A DNA stretch of 64,000 bases from Frigoribacterium sp. PhB160 (GCF_003751785.1 NZ_RKIE01000001.1:1713564-1777563); one strand, 5' to 3'. Shown: positions 34,005 to 42,793, numbered from the stretch's first letter. Program-made: numbers and translations. Notes: generated from the sequence alone by a model not told the origin.

Positions 34005-35036
34005 ATGAAGTCGATCATCTACACCGAGACCGGTCCCGCCTCCGACGTCCTGCGGCTCGTCGAGCGGGACGTCCCCGAGCCCGGAGCCGGCGAGGTGCGC
34101 GTGCGCGTCGTCGTGTCGGGCGTCAACCCCACCGACTGGAAGTCGCGGCAGGGCACGACGGGCCCCGACGAGCTGCCGTACCCGACGATCGTCCCCGACC
34201 AGGACGGCGCCGGGGTCGTCGACGCCGTCGGCGAGGGCGTCGACGACCTCGCGGTCGGCGACCGCGTCTGGTCGTTCATCTCCGCGAACGGGAACGCGAC
34301 CGGCACCGCGCAGGAGTACACCGTCCTGCCGCGCGCCCGCGTCGTCGCCCTCCCCGACGGCGCCTCGTTCGACGTCGGTGCCAGCCTCGGCGTGCCCGCC
34401 ATGACGGCGCACCGCGCGCTCACCGTGGCCGAGGACGGCCCCTCGCGCCTGTCGCCCGGCGCCCTCGACGGCGTGACCGTCCTGGTCTCCGGAGGCGCGG
34501 GTGCGGTCGGCCACGCCGCCATCCAGCTCGCGAGGTGGGCCGGCGCCACCGTCGTCACCACGATCTCGAACGACGAGAAGGCCGCCCTGGCCCGCGCCGC
34601 CGGGGCGCACCACGTCGTCAACTACCGGGAGCAGGACGCCGCGGCGGAGATCCGGCGCATCGCCCCCGACGGCGTGCAGGTCGCCGTCGAGGTCAACGTC
34701 GGCGCGAACGCGGAGCTGCTGTCGCAGGTCGTGGCGACCCGCGCCTCCGTGGCGATCTACGCCGACGACGGCGGGCCGGACGTCACCATCCCGGTGCGCC
34801 CGAACATGGGCACCAACACGCGGTACCAGTTCGTGCTGCTCTACACCGTCGGCGAGGAGGCGCTGCGGGCGGCCGCCGAGGACGTCACCGCCGCGGTCGC
34901 CGACGGCGCGCTCCCGGTCGGCGAGGAGGCGGGCCTGCCGCTGCACCGCTTCACGCTCGAGCAGACGGCCGCCGCCCACGAGGCGGTCGAGCGGAGCGTC
35001 ACGGGCAAGGTGCTGATCGACGTGTCGCAGGGCTGA
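34005..35036 (+). CDS. NADPH:quinone reductase-like zinc-free MDR oxidoreductase
   Basis: A 343-residue medium-chain dehydrogenase/reductase. The N-terminal GroES-like domain (residues 1-130) has GVNPTDWKSRQG and PTIVPDQDGAGVV. The Rossmann domain (about 140-280) has VLVSGGAGAVGHAAIQLA. The zinc-binding cysteines of alcohol dehydrogenases are missing, as expected for the quinone oxidoreductase branch. It probably reduces quinones or enones with NADPH. ATG start preceded by TTGACT at 6 nt and no clear Shine-Dalgarno. A near-perfect palindromic hairpin follows the gene. Confidence 0.88.
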   Translation: MKSIIYTETGPASDVLRLVERDVPEPGAGEVRVRVVVSGVNPTDWKSRQGTTGPDELPYPTIVPDQDGAGVVDAVGEGVDDLAVGDRVWSFISANGNATGTAQEYTVLPRARVVALPDGASFDVGASLGVPAMTAHRALTVAEDGPSRLSPGALDGVTVLVSGGAGAVGHAAIQLARWAGATVVTTISNDEKAALARAAGAHHVVNYREQDAAAEIRRIAPDGVQVAVEVNVGANAELLSQVVATRASVAIYADDGGPDVTIPVRPNMGTNTRYQFVLLYTVGEEALRAAAEDVTAAVADGALPVGEEAGLPLHRFTLEQTAAAHEAVERSVTGKVLIDVSQG

Positions 35037-35052
35037 CGGGCCTCCGCCGACC

Positions 35053-35079
35053 GGCCCGGGCGGGCAGCCCGCCCGGGCC
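35053..35079 (+). terminator. Near-perfect GC hairpin terminator
   Basis: GGCCCGGGCGGGC and GCCCGCCCGGGCC are perfectly complementary around a single central A. It lies 17 nt after the quinone reductase stop. Confidence 0.65.
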
Positions 35080-35116
35080 ACACGCGTCGGCCATCGCGTC
35101 GGGGCCCCGCCACCAC

Positions 35117-35122
35117 TAGGCT
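35117..35122 (+). promoter_or_regulatory. -10 box of a predicted leaderless promoter (MBL-fold gene)
   Basis: TAGGCT is followed by exactly 6 nt and then the GTG of the metallo-hydrolase gene. Confidence 0.55.
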
Positions 35123-35128
35123 CGGCGG

Positions 35129-36238
35129 GTGACCCGACCGAGCCGCCCGAGCCCGACGCCGCGCCCGGGACCCGCCCCCGTGAGCCCGGTCCAGGCCGAG
35201 GCGCTGCGCAGTCGCACCCTTCCTCCCGTCGAAGAGGTGCGGCACGGCGTGTGGTCGCTCTCGTTCGCGTTCGGCCACGGCATCGACGACCACTCCTTCG
35301 GCTACCTCGTCGAGGGCTCCGACGGGCGGCTGGCGATCATCGACCCGGGCTGGCACGGCGCCGACAACCTCGAGCGCCTCGGCGCCGCCCTCGCGACGAT
35401 CGACCACGAGCTGTCGGACATCGACCTGATCGTGGTCACGCACCTGCACGTCGACCACCTGGGCGGGGCGGACGACCTGCGCCGCGCCTCCGGCGCCCGG
35501 CTCGCGATGCACGCGGCCGAGGAGCGGGCCCTCGACACCCGCGACGCCGACGCGGAGGCCGCCGACGCCGACGTCGACCGCTGGGGAGTCCCGGGCGACG
35601 AGCGCGACGCGCTGGTCGCGGCGTGGGGCTCGGGTCGCCGCCTGCTCTCGGTCGAGCCCGACCTCCTGCTCGCCGACGGCGACGTGCTGCCGATCGCGGG
35701 CCGCCGCCTCACCGTGGTGCACACGCCGGGCCACACCTCCGGCCACCTCTGCTTCGTCGAGCCCGACCAGCGGCTCGTCTTCACCGGCGACCACGTGCTG
35801 CCGCGCATCAACCCCGGCATCGGCCTCGGCGGCCGCACCGCGGCCAACCCGCTCGACGACTACCTCGCGTCGCTCGACCGTGTGTCGGCGCTCGACCAGG
35901 AGGGGGCCGACGCCCTCGAGGTCTGCCCCGGGCACGAGTACCGCTTCACCGGCCTGACCGAACGCGCGGAGGCGCTGGTCGCCCACCGCGCGGACCGCAC
36001 CGACGACGCGGTGCGCGCCCTCGACGGGCTGCTCGCGGGCGACGCCGGGGCAGAGCCAGGCTCGGGCTCGGGCCCCGCCTCGGCCCCCGCGGCGCCGACG
36101 GTGTGGCAGGTCGCCGAGCGCATGACCGGCTGGCGCGGCGGCCTCCGCTCGATGAGCGGCTACGTGCTCGGCTCGGCCCTGGCGCAGACCGAGTGGCACC
36201 TGCGCGGCGCCGGCCGCGCGGGTGACCTCGCGGGCTGA
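35129..36238 (+). CDS. MBL-fold metallo-hydrolase
   Basis: A 369-residue protein of the metallo-beta-lactamase superfamily. The metal motif HLHVDHLGG is near residue 108. Further ligands are the His in HTPGHTSGH, the Asp in FTGDHVLPR and the His in CPGHEYRF. The C-terminal 80 residues, with a Gly/Ser/Ala/Pro linker, form a small helical domain as in the glyoxalase-II-like hydrolases. Substrate unknown; thioesters are common in this subgroup. Predicted leaderless. Start chosen at the GTG 6 nt after TAGGCT; the first 30 residues are Pro-rich. Confidence 0.87.
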   Translation: MTRPSRPSPTPRPGPAPVSPVQAEALRSRTLPPVEEVRHGVWSLSFAFGHGIDDHSFGYLVEGSDGRLAIIDPGWHGADNLERLGAALATIDHELSDIDLIVVTHLHVDHLGGADDLRRASGARLAMHAAEERALDTRDADAEAADADVDRWGVPGDERDALVAAWGSGRRLLSVEPDLLLADGDVLPIAGRRLTVVHTPGHTSGHLCFVEPDQRLVFTGDHVLPRINPGIGLGGRTAANPLDDYLASLDRVSALDQEGADALEVCPGHEYRFTGLTERAEALVAHRADRTDDAVRALDGLLAGDAGAEPGSGSGPASAPAAPTVWQVAERMTGWRGGLRSMSGYVLGSALAQTEWHLRGAGRAGDLAG

Positions 36239-36297
36239 CCCGTCGACGCCGCGTCGCCGGGGCGACGCCCGGCGCCGCGCGGGAGCAGACTCGCGTC

Positions 36298-37413
36298 ATG
36301 ACGCCCCGCGCCGCCGCGACCACGCCGCCGACCGACCCCGACCGGCTCGGAGGCGTCGCCGCCGTGTCGCCGATGCTCGCGAAGGCCGTCGCCCGCGTGC
36401 CCGACGCCGACAGCGTCGAGGGCGGGCTCTCGTACGAGCCGAAGTGGGACGGCTTCCGCGGCGTCGTGTCGTGGGACGGCGAGACGCTCGAGATCAGCAG
36501 CCGGGGGTCGAAGCCGCTGACGCGCTACTTCCCCGAGCTGGTCGAGGCCCTGCCGCCCCTGCTGCCGGGGCCGTGCGTGCTCGACGGCGAGATCGTCCTC
36601 CGTCGCGGCGACGCGGGGAACGAGCGGCTGGACTGGGATGCCCTCTCGCAGCGGATCCACCCCGCGGCCTCGCGCATCGCCACGCTCTCGACGGAGACCC
36701 CCGCGTCGTTCGTCGCGTTCGACCTGCTCGCTGAGCCCGCCGACGACGGCGCCTCGGTCAGCCTGCTCGACCGCCCGTTCCGGGAGCGAAGGGCGGCCCT
36801 CGAGCGCCTCCTGGCCGACGTCGCGGCGCCCCTGCACCTCAGCCGGACGACGACCGACGCCGGGACGGCCCGCCGCTGGCTCGACGAGTTCGAGGGCGCC
36901 GGTCTCGACGGCGTCGTGGCCAAGCCCCTCGACGCGCCGTACGCCCCCGGCAAGCGGACCCTGCTCAAGATCAAGCACCACCGCACGGCCGACGTCGTCG
37001 TGCTCGGCTACCGCGTGCACAAGAGCGGCCGCGGCGTGGGGTCGCTGCTGCTGGGGCTGCACGACGCCGCCGGCGAGCTGCGGAACGTCGGAGGCGCCTC
37101 CGCGTTCTCCGACGCCCGTCGCCTCGAGCTCGTCGACGAGCTGGCCGACCTCGTCGTGCACGACGCCGAGGGCGGGGTCGAGCACGCCGAGACCGAGCGC
37201 AGCCGGTTCTCGTCGGGCAAGGACGTGTCGTACGTGCCGCTCCGGCCCGAGCGCGTCGTCGAGGTGCGCTACGACCAGATGGAGGGCGACCGCTTCCGCC
37301 ACACCGTGCAGGTCGAGCGCTGGCGCGACGACCGGGAGGCCGCCTCGTGCGGCTTCGACCAGCTCGAGGTGCCGGCGGCGTACGACCTCGGGGAGGTGCT
37401 GGTCCGCAGCTGA
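36298..37413 (+). CDS. ligC: ATP-dependent DNA ligase (LigC-like)
   Basis: A 371-residue ligase. The nucleotidyltransferase domain (about residues 25-225) carries the adenylated Lys in motif I, EPKWDGFRG near residue 45. Further motifs are SRGSKPLTRYFPE, LDGEIV, GLDGVVAKPLDAPYAPGKR and the terminal Lys motif LLKIKHHRTADVVV. An OB domain follows. LigC enzymes seal nicks in ribonucleotide-containing repair or back-up end joining. It is predicted leaderless (CAGACT, 6 nt, ATG). It converges, with a 15-nt gap, on a LigD-type polymerase gene, forming a repair pair; no Ku gene is in the window. Confidence 0.92.
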   Translation: MTPRAAATTPPTDPDRLGGVAAVSPMLAKAVARVPDADSVEGGLSYEPKWDGFRGVVSWDGETLEISSRGSKPLTRYFPELVEALPPLLPGPCVLDGEIVLRRGDAGNERLDWDALSQRIHPAASRIATLSTETPASFVAFDLLAEPADDGASVSLLDRPFRERRAALERLLADVAAPLHLSRTTTDAGTARRWLDEFEGAGLDGVVAKPLDAPYAPGKRTLLKIKHHRTADVVVLGYRVHKSGRGVGSLLLGLHDAAGELRNVGGASAFSDARRLELVDELADLVVHDAEGGVEHAETERSRFSSGKDVSYVPLRPERVVEVRYDQMEGDRFRHTVQVERWRDDREAASCGFDQLEVPAAYDLGEVLVRS

Positions 37414-37428
37414 GGCGGGGCGCGCCTC

Positions 37429-38490
37429 CTACGCCCTGTCGGGCTCCACGGCGTCGCTCGGCGCTGCGGCCTCGTCGTGGTCCGCGGCCTTCTTCGCCCG
37501 GCTCGGCTGGACGCGGGGCGGCTCGCCCGGCATCTTCGGGAAGTCGGGCGGGAAGGGCAGCTCGCCGAGCCCCGCCTCGACGTCGCGCTCCCACCAGCCG
37601 AGCAGCCCGTCGATCGTGCCGGGCTCGTCGTGCAGGTGCTGCCAGGGGTCGCCCACGGTGCGCAGCCGCCCGGGGGCGGTGAGCACCGTGAAGGCGGCGG
37701 GGTCGACACCGTCGAGCTCGTCCCAGGCGACCGGCATCGACACGGAGGCACGGGGCAACGCCCGGGGAGACCAGGCCCCGGCCATGGTGCGGTCGCGGTT
37801 CGCCTGGTTGTAGTCGACGAAGACGCGGGCGCCGCGCTCCTCCTTCCACCACGAGGTGGTCACGGCGTCCGGCAGGCGGCGCTCGAGCTCGCGGGCCGCC
37901 GCGATGACGGCGTGCCGCACGTCGAGGAACTCGTGCGTCGGCTCGATCGGGGCGAACACGTGCAGGCCCCGGTTGCCGCTCGTCTTGACGAACGCGGCGA
38001 GGCCGGCGTCGGCGAGCACCCGGCGCAGCTCGTGGGCGGCGACCACCGCGTCGGCGACGTCGGTGCCGGGCTGCGGGTCGAGGTCGACGCGCAGCTCGTC
38101 GGGCAGGTCGCTCGCGGCGGCGCGCGAGGCCCAGGGGTGGAAGACCACGGTGTTCATCTGCGCGGCCCAGACCGCGGCGGCGGGCTCGTCGACGACGACC
38201 TGGGGGTGCGACCGGCCGCTCGGGTACGTGACGACGACGCTGCCGACGTAGTCGGGCGCGCCGCGGGGCGGGTTCTTCGAGAAGTACTGGTCGCCCTCGA
38301 CGCCGTCGGGGAAGCGCTGCAGCGACACGGGCCGGCCGCCGTTCGCCCGGACGAACGCGTCGCCGACGTCGACGAGGTACCGCGCGAGGTCGAGCTTCGT
38401 CACCCCGAGGTCGGGCCACAGCACGCGCGACGGGCTCGAGATCCGCACCTCTCGGTCGCCCACGGTCAGCATCGTCGCCTCGGTCGCCAT
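37429..38490 (-). CDS. ligD: LigD-type polymerase/primase domain protein (NHEJ PolDom)
   Basis: A 353-residue archaeo-eukaryotic primase-like polymerase, equivalent to the polymerase domain of LigD. Motifs seen are VLWPDLGVTKLDLARYL near the start, SLQRFPDGVEGDQYFSKNPP, the catalytic DLDPQPG near residue 135, KTSGNRGLHVFAPI near residue 165 and VDYNQANRDRTMAGAWSPRA near residue 225. Such enzymes fill gaps with ribonucleotides during end joining or base-excision repair. It stands alone, without ligase or nuclease domains. The ATG follows TACGGT by 5 nt. Convergent with ligC. Confidence 0.9.
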   Translation of the reverse strand: MATEATMLTVGDREVRISSPSRVLWPDLGVTKLDLARYLVDVGDAFVRANGGRPVSLQRFPDGVEGDQYFSKNPPRGAPDYVGSVVVTYPSGRSHPQVVVDEPAAAVWAAQMNTVVFHPWASRAAASDLPDELRVDLDPQPGTDVADAVVAAHELRRVLADAGLAAFVKTSGNRGLHVFAPIEPTHEFLDVRHAVIAAARELERRLPDAVTTSWWKEERGARVFVDYNQANRDRTMAGAWSPRALPRASVSMPVAWDELDGVDPAAFTVLTAPGRLRTVGDPWQHLHDEPGTIDGLLGWWERDVEAGLGELPFPPDFPKMPGEPPRVQPSRAKKAADHDEAAAPSDAVEPDRA

Positions 38491-38534
38491 GCCTCACCGT
38501 AGCCCCGCGGAGCCGCCGACCGGCCGGGGCCGAG

Positions 38535-38540
38535 TACGCT
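38535..38540 (+). promoter_or_regulatory. -10 box of the predicted leaderless mshA promoter
   Basis: TACGCT, 6 nt, then the GTG start of mshA. There is no Shine-Dalgarno sequence. Confidence 0.55.
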
Positions 38541-38546
38541 CGGCCG

Positions 38547-39800
38547 GTGACCTCCCCCCTCCGCATCGCGCTCGTGTCGCTGCACACCTCCCCCGGCGCC
38601 GACCCCGGATCGGGCGACGTCGGCGGCATGAACGTCGTCGTGCGCAACCAGGCCGAGGCGCTCGCCGCCGCGGGCCACCACGTCGAGATCCTCACGCGCC
38701 GTTCGTCGCCGGACGAGCCCGGGTCGACCGAGCTCGCGCCCGGCGTCACGCTGCGCTTCCTGACCGCCGGGCCCGTCGAGACGGTGCCGAAGGGCCGTCA
38801 CGAGGAGTTCGTCGACGAGTTCCGCGACCGCCTCGCCGAGCAGGGCCCGTTCGACGTCATCCACTCGCACCACTGGTTCAGCGGCATGGCGGCGCTCCCG
38901 GTCGCCCGCGACCGCGGGGTGCCCCACGTGCAGAGCTTCCACTCGATCGCGGCGGCCGACAGCACGCCGCTCTCCCACGGCGAGCGGGCCGAGTCGCCCG
39001 GGCGCCTCGCCGGCGAGATCCACCTCGCCCGCGAGAGCGACGCCGTCGTCGCCATCAGCCACGCCGAGGCCGAGACCGTCACGACGCGCCTCGGGGGCGA
39101 CCCCTCCCGCGTGGCCGTCGTGCTGCCGGGCGTCGACGCGGTGCTCTTCCGCCCGGCCGCGGACGCGGGCACGGTCGACGGACACGAGGAGGCGCGGGCC
39201 GGCACCGCCTCGCGCCCCTCCGTCGTCGTCGCGGGCCGGCTCGAGCCGCTCAAGGGACCGGACCTCGCCATCGAGGCGGTCGCCTCCGTCCCCGCAGCGC
39301 TGCGTCCCGAGCTCGTCATCGCCGGCGGCGCCTCCACCGAGCACGCCGGCTACGAGGCCGACCTCGCCGCCCTCGCCGACCGCCTCGACCTCGACGTCCG
39401 CTTCCTCGGACCGCAGACCCGGCCCGGCCTCGCGACGCTGCTCCGCGGGGCACGGCTCGTGCTCGTGCCGTCGCACTCCGAGACGTACGGCCTCATCGCC
39501 CTCGAGGCGGCGGCCAGCGGCACGCCCGTCGTGGCCGCGTCGTCGGGCGGACTCCGCGAGTCCGTCGTCGACGGCGTGACCGGCGTCGTGCTCGACTCGC
39601 GCGACCCGGCGACCTGGGGCGCGGTGCTGACGCGGGTGCTCGGCGACCGGGAGCTGTGGGATCGGCTGGCCCGCGCCTCCCGCGCCCGCGCCCTGGAGCA
39701 CCCCTGGTCGTTGTCGGCCGCCGAGCTGTCGGACGTCTACTGCCGGCTCGTCGGCAGCGACCCGTGCCGGGCGCTCGCGGCGGCCGGCGGGCGGCCGTAA
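38547..39800 (+). CDS. mshA: D-inositol-3-phosphate glycosyltransferase MshA
   Basis: A 417-residue GT4 glycosyltransferase that starts mycothiol synthesis by joining N-acetylglucosamine from UDP-GlcNAc to inositol 3-phosphate. The N-terminal Rossmann domain has SLHTSPGADPGSGDVGGMNV, the MshA-type acceptor loop, and HSHHWFSG. The C-terminal domain has VVAGRLEPLKGPDLAIEA and the E-x7-E motif SETYGLIALEAAASGTPVV. Length is normal. It is predicted leaderless. Mycothiol is the main thiol of actinobacteria, so this fits the host group. A hairpin repeat lies 52 nt after its stop. Confidence 0.92.
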   Translation: MTSPLRIALVSLHTSPGADPGSGDVGGMNVVVRNQAEALAAAGHHVEILTRRSSPDEPGSTELAPGVTLRFLTAGPVETVPKGRHEEFVDEFRDRLAEQGPFDVIHSHHWFSGMAALPVARDRGVPHVQSFHSIAAADSTPLSHGERAESPGRLAGEIHLARESDAVVAISHAEAETVTTRLGGDPSRVAVVLPGVDAVLFRPAADAGTVDGHEEARAGTASRPSVVVAGRLEPLKGPDLAIEAVASVPAALRPELVIAGGASTEHAGYEADLAALADRLDLDVRFLGPQTRPGLATLLRGARLVLVPSHSETYGLIALEAAASGTPVVAASSGGLRESVVDGVTGVVLDSRDPATWGAVLTRVLGDRELWDRLARASRARALEHPWSLSAAELSDVYCRLVGSDPCRALAAAGGRP

Positions 39801-39851
39801 GGGCTGCCCGGCTGGCCCTGCTGATCGCCTCGCCTCGCCTCGAACCGCGTC

Positions 39852-39920
39852 GAACCGCATTCCGATCCAGGAACCGCGTTTCTTCGCGGTTCATGGATCG
39901 GAACGCGGTTCTTCGCGAAG
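39852..39920. repeat. 69-bp hairpin repeat, copy A
   Basis: A nearly complete palindrome. Outer arms GAACCGCATTCCGATCCA and TGGATCGGAACGCGGTTC match at 17 of 18 positions. Inner arms GAACCGCG and CGCGGTTC are perfect around a TTTCTT loop. The palindromic CTTCGCGAAG closes the right side. The last 42 bases are identical to copy B 803 bp away, same orientation. It follows mshA and precedes the 3' end of the membrane protein gene. It may act as a terminator and could be a small mobile palindromic element. Confidence 0.85.
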
Positions 39921-39932
39921 CGGCGCAGGTCG

Positions 39933-40565
39933 TCAGACGGGCGGAGTCTCCATCCGTGCGGAGGCGGCCGCGGCGTGCGCCCGGACCAGCGCGTCGTGCA
40001 GGTCGGCGGCGACGAGGTGCTGCTCCTCGTTGAGCAGCACGATCGAGCCCCGGTCGGCCACGTCGAGCACGACCCAGCGACCACCCCGGTAGCGGCGCCG
40101 CCGGTCGACCGGCTCGACGCTGACCGGGCCGAGCACCTCGACCGGCCACTCCTCAGGCCGGACGCCCCGCAGTCGCGCCGCCCAGCGAGGGACGTACCGG
40201 AGGCGCGTGGTGGAGAGGGCGAAGACGCCTCCGAACCCGGCCCCTCCCGTCGGCAGGATCAGCTGGGCGCTCGTGCCCCAGAGGAGGTGCTCGTCGGCGT
40301 CGGTCGGGAAGCGGCGCCAGGCGTGGACGGCCCGCACGTCGCCGACGATCTGAGCGCCGAGGGCGATGAGCAGCACCACGTAGACGATGACCATCACGGT
40401 CTCCAGAGCACGGTCGTCGTCGTCGGCGAGCTGCAGGCACAGCAAGCCCACTCCGAGCAAGACGAACCCGATCTGGTTCAGGGCTCGGCGGCGGAGGCCG
40501 CGCTCGGACGGCCATTCGGTCGGGCCCGGCATCGTCGCGGGGCGCCGTTCGTCGTCGGGAGCCAT
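39933..40565 (-). CDS. Two-TM membrane protein with PH/GRAM-like C-terminal domain
   Basis: A 210-residue protein of unknown function. A charged N-terminus precedes two hydrophobic segments (about residues 32-50 and 58-80). A soluble C-terminal region of about 120 residues follows, with beta-strand-like pieces such as LLWGTSAQLILPTGGAGFGGVFALSTTRLRYV and WVVLDVADRGSIVLLN, suggestive of a PH-like fold. I chose the ATG (MAPDDERR) preceded by CAGGGT at 6 nt. The longer frame runs back into hairpin repeat copy B and encodes a Cys/Arg-rich piece unlike the rest. The gene is bracketed by both repeat copies. Confidence 0.65.
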   Translation of the reverse strand: MAPDDERRPATMPGPTEWPSERGLRRRALNQIGFVLLGVGLLCLQLADDDDRALETVMVIVYVVLLIALGAQIVGDVRAVHAWRRFPTDADEHLLWGTSAQLILPTGGAGFGGVFALSTTRLRYVPRWAARLRGVRPEEWPVEVLGPVSVEPVDRRRRYRGGRWVVLDVADRGSIVLLNEEQHLVAADLHDALVRAHAAAASARMETPPV

Positions 40566-40654
40566 CGCTCGACCCTGACACAGGCAGCACCGTCGGGTCC
40601 GCGGGCAGCCGGGCATCCACCCGAGGTCCACCTCCGGGTGCCTCGCCCTGCCTC

Positions 40655-40723
40655 GAACCGCGTTCCGCTCCGAGAACCGAGTTTCTTCGCGGTTCATGGA
40701 TCGGAACGCGGTTCTTCGCGAAG
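40655..40723. repeat. 69-bp hairpin repeat, copy B
   Basis: Same structure and orientation as copy A. Outer arms GAACCGCGTTCCGCTCCG and TGGATCGGAACGCGGTTC match at 16 of 18 positions. Inner arms GAACCGAG and CGCGGTTC have one mismatch around TTTCTT, and CTTCGCGAAG ends the unit. The differences from copy A are confined to the left half. It lies upstream of the membrane protein gene and beyond the 3' end of the response regulator gene. Confidence 0.85.
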
Positions 40724-40772
40724 TGGCCCCGTGAAGCGCGGGGCGGCGAGGTGCGGTGCGGCGCGACCCGGC

Positions 40773-41441
40773 TCAGTCGGCGGAGGCTCGCGTGAAGCCC
40801 GACTGGAAGGCGAACACCGCCGCCTGCACTCGGGTCCGGCAGCCCGTCTTGGCGAGCAGGCTGGAGATGTGGCTCTTGACGGTCGCTGTGCTCACGTAGA
40901 GCTCGCGGGCGATCTCGACGTTGCTGAGGCCTCGGGCCACGGCGTCGAGCACGTCCCGCTCCCGCTCGCTGAGCGCCGCGAGCGCCGTCCGCTGCAGGGC
41001 GTCGCCCGTGGGCTGGGGCGCCGGCGAGACCCGCTGCTCGATGAGGGCGCGGGTCATCGCGGGGTCGATGAGCGAGTCGCCGCGGGCCGCCGACCGGACG
41101 GCCGCCGCGATGAGGTCGGGCCCGCTGTCCTTGAGGAGGAAGCCGGAGGCGCCGGCCGCGATGCCGTCGAACAGATGCTCGTCGTCGTCGAACGTCGTGA
41201 TGAGCACGACGGCGCAGCCGACCGCGGGGATGATCCGACGTGTCGCGGAGATGCCGTCGAGCCGGGGCATGCGGATGTCCATCACGATGACGTCGGGCCG
41301 CAGCGCGTGGGCGTCGCGGACGGCGTCCTCGCCGTCGGCGCCCTGGCCGACGACCTCGATGTCGGGCTCGGCGTCGAGCATGGCGGCGAGGCCGGTACGG
41401 GCGATGGGCTGGTCGTCGACGACCAGCACGCGGAGCGTCAT
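40773..41441 (-). CDS. LuxR/NarL-type response regulator
   Basis: A 222-residue regulator. The receiver domain has VVDDQPIARTG at the start, the phosphoacceptor Asp in VIVMDIRMPR and Lys in LLKDSG. The LuxR-type DNA-binding domain (about 155-215) reads LSERERDVLDAVARGLSNVEIARELYVSTATVKSH. The ATG overlaps the kinase stop by ATGA. It is the second kinase-regulator pair in this window; the receiver sequences differ too much for a recent duplication. Confidence 0.93.
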   Translation of the reverse strand: MTLRVLVVDDQPIARTGLAAMLDAEPDIEVVGQGADGEDAVRDAHALRPDVIVMDIRMPRLDGISATRRIIPAVGCAVVLITTFDDDEHLFDGIAAGASGFLLKDSGPDLIAAAVRSAARGDSLIDPAMTRALIEQRVSPAPQPTGDALQRTALAALSERERDVLDAVARGLSNVEIARELYVSTATVKSHISSLLAKTGCRTRVQAAVFAFQSGFTRASAD

Positions 41442-42793
41442 GCGGTCCTCCCCCGGACGCGACCGACGAGCGACCGACCCGCCCGTCGAGCCCGCGGGGC
41501 ATCGGCGACGCGATCGTCGTGCGGCAGCTCGGCGGTCACGGACCACCCGGTGCCGTCCTGCCCCGGCCCGCTGGTCAGCGTGCCGCCCAGCGCCGACACG
41601 CGGTCGCGCATCGAGGGCAGGCCGGACCCGCCCCGGGGCATGTCGGGGAAGCGCTCGCGTGCCGGCCCCGGGTCGGAGACGAGCACCGTCCAGCCCGACT
41701 CCCCCTGGCGCACGGCGAGACGGACCTCGTGCGCCGACGAGTGGAGCATGGCGTTCGTGAGGCTCTCCTGCACGACGCCGAGCACCGCCTCGCGCTGGGG
41801 CGAGGGCACGTCGTCGCCGAGGGAGACGTCGCTCTCGACGGCGTACCCGATCGACCGCAGCCGGCCGACGTGCCGGTCGAGCTCGTCGGCCACGGTCGTC
41901 GGTGCGGAGCCCCCGCCCGCGGGCGCCGCCTTGAGCATGCGGACGACGCCGCGGATGCGTCCGAGCACGTCCTGCCCGCCCTCGGCGATCTCGCGCATGG
42001 CGGGAACGAGCTGGTCGGGCCGCTGGTCGGCCACGCGCAGCGCCGCCTGGGCCCGGATCACGAGGGCGGCGACGTGGTGGGCGACCTCGTCGTGGACGTC
42101 GCGGGCGATGCGCGTGCGCTCCTGCTCGGCGATGCGGGCCACCTCGCCGGCCCGCAGCTCGAGCAGCTCGGAGTTCTTCTCGGCGAGCTCGGCCGTCGCC
42201 TCCCGCTGGCGCCGCAGCAGCACGGCCACTAGCACGACCAGGCCGCAGGCGACGAACTGGCCGACCAGGATCGAGCGGTCCTGCCCGGTGTCGAGCAGCA
42301 GGGCCCGGGTCAGCGGGGCGCCGTCGACGCCCGCGGCGGCGATGTCGCGCCAGGGCAGGACGACGAGCACCGCGAGGGTGCCGAACGTCGCCGCGGAGGC
42401 GACGATCGGGCCCCGGCCCGAGATGAGCAGGAACGCCACGACGGCGAGCGGGACGAGCCCCTCGGGCGGCCCGACGTAGAGGCCGTACAGGGCCGGCGGC
42501 AGCGGGGCGATCGTCGTGTAGGCCGTGAAGGCCGTCACGTTGACGAGCGTCTCGACCGGCCAGCGCTCGACGGTCGCCGCGCCGACGAGCGCGACGACGC
42601 CGAGGTAGAGGTAGCCGGGCAGGGCCTGCGGGTACCACTCGAGCCGCAGGGCGAGGGCCAGCGACGCGAAGTACGCCGCGCCGACGAGCGCGATCACGCC
42701 GAGGCGCCAGGCCTCGCGCCGTGGGGTGCGCGGCCAGGCGACCGGGCCGGGGGTCGCGCGGCGGACGGTCGCCGCCGGTCGGGTCGTCTGCAC
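41438..42793 (-). CDS. Sensor histidine kinase (HisKA_3 type)
   Basis: A 451-residue kinase with six or so transmembrane segments in residues 30-195. A short coiled region (about 196-226) is followed by HisKA_3 with phosphoacceptor His234 in RIARDVHDEVAHH. A degenerate HATPase_c domain (VSDPGPARERF) comes last; it keeps the fold but has a shortened N/G1 box. I chose the GTG that lies 7 nt after TAGCGT. An alternative GTG is three codons upstream. The TAGCGT box overlaps the stop codon of the amidoligase gene. Coupled by ATGA to the response regulator. Confidence 0.87.
   Translation of the reverse strand: MQTTRPAATVRRATPGPVAWPRTPRREAWRLGVIALVGAAYFASLALALRLEWYPQALPGYLYLGVVALVGAATVERWPVETLVNVTAFTAYTTIAPLPPALYGLYVGPPEGLVPLAVVAFLLISGRGPIVASAATFGTLAVLVVLPWRDIAAAGVDGAPLTRALLLDTGQDRSILVGQFVACGLVVLVAVLLRRQREATAELAEKNSELLELRAGEVARIAEQERTRIARDVHDEVAHHVAALVIRAQAALRVADQRPDQLVPAMREIAEGGQDVLGRIRGVVRMLKAAPAGGGSAPTTVADELDRHVGRLRSIGYAVESDVSLGDDVPSPQREAVLGVVQESLTNAMLHSSAHEVRLAVRQGESGWTVLVSDPGPARERFPDMPRGGSGLPSMRDRVSALGGTLTSGPGQDGTGWSVTAELPHDDRVADAPRARRAGRSLVGRVRGRTA

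Noticed and set aside
40566-40697. N-terminal extension MNREETRF... of the membrane protein into the hairpin repeat
   Set aside because: The same words arise from the repeat in copy A, showing they come from the palindrome and not from a conserved protein.
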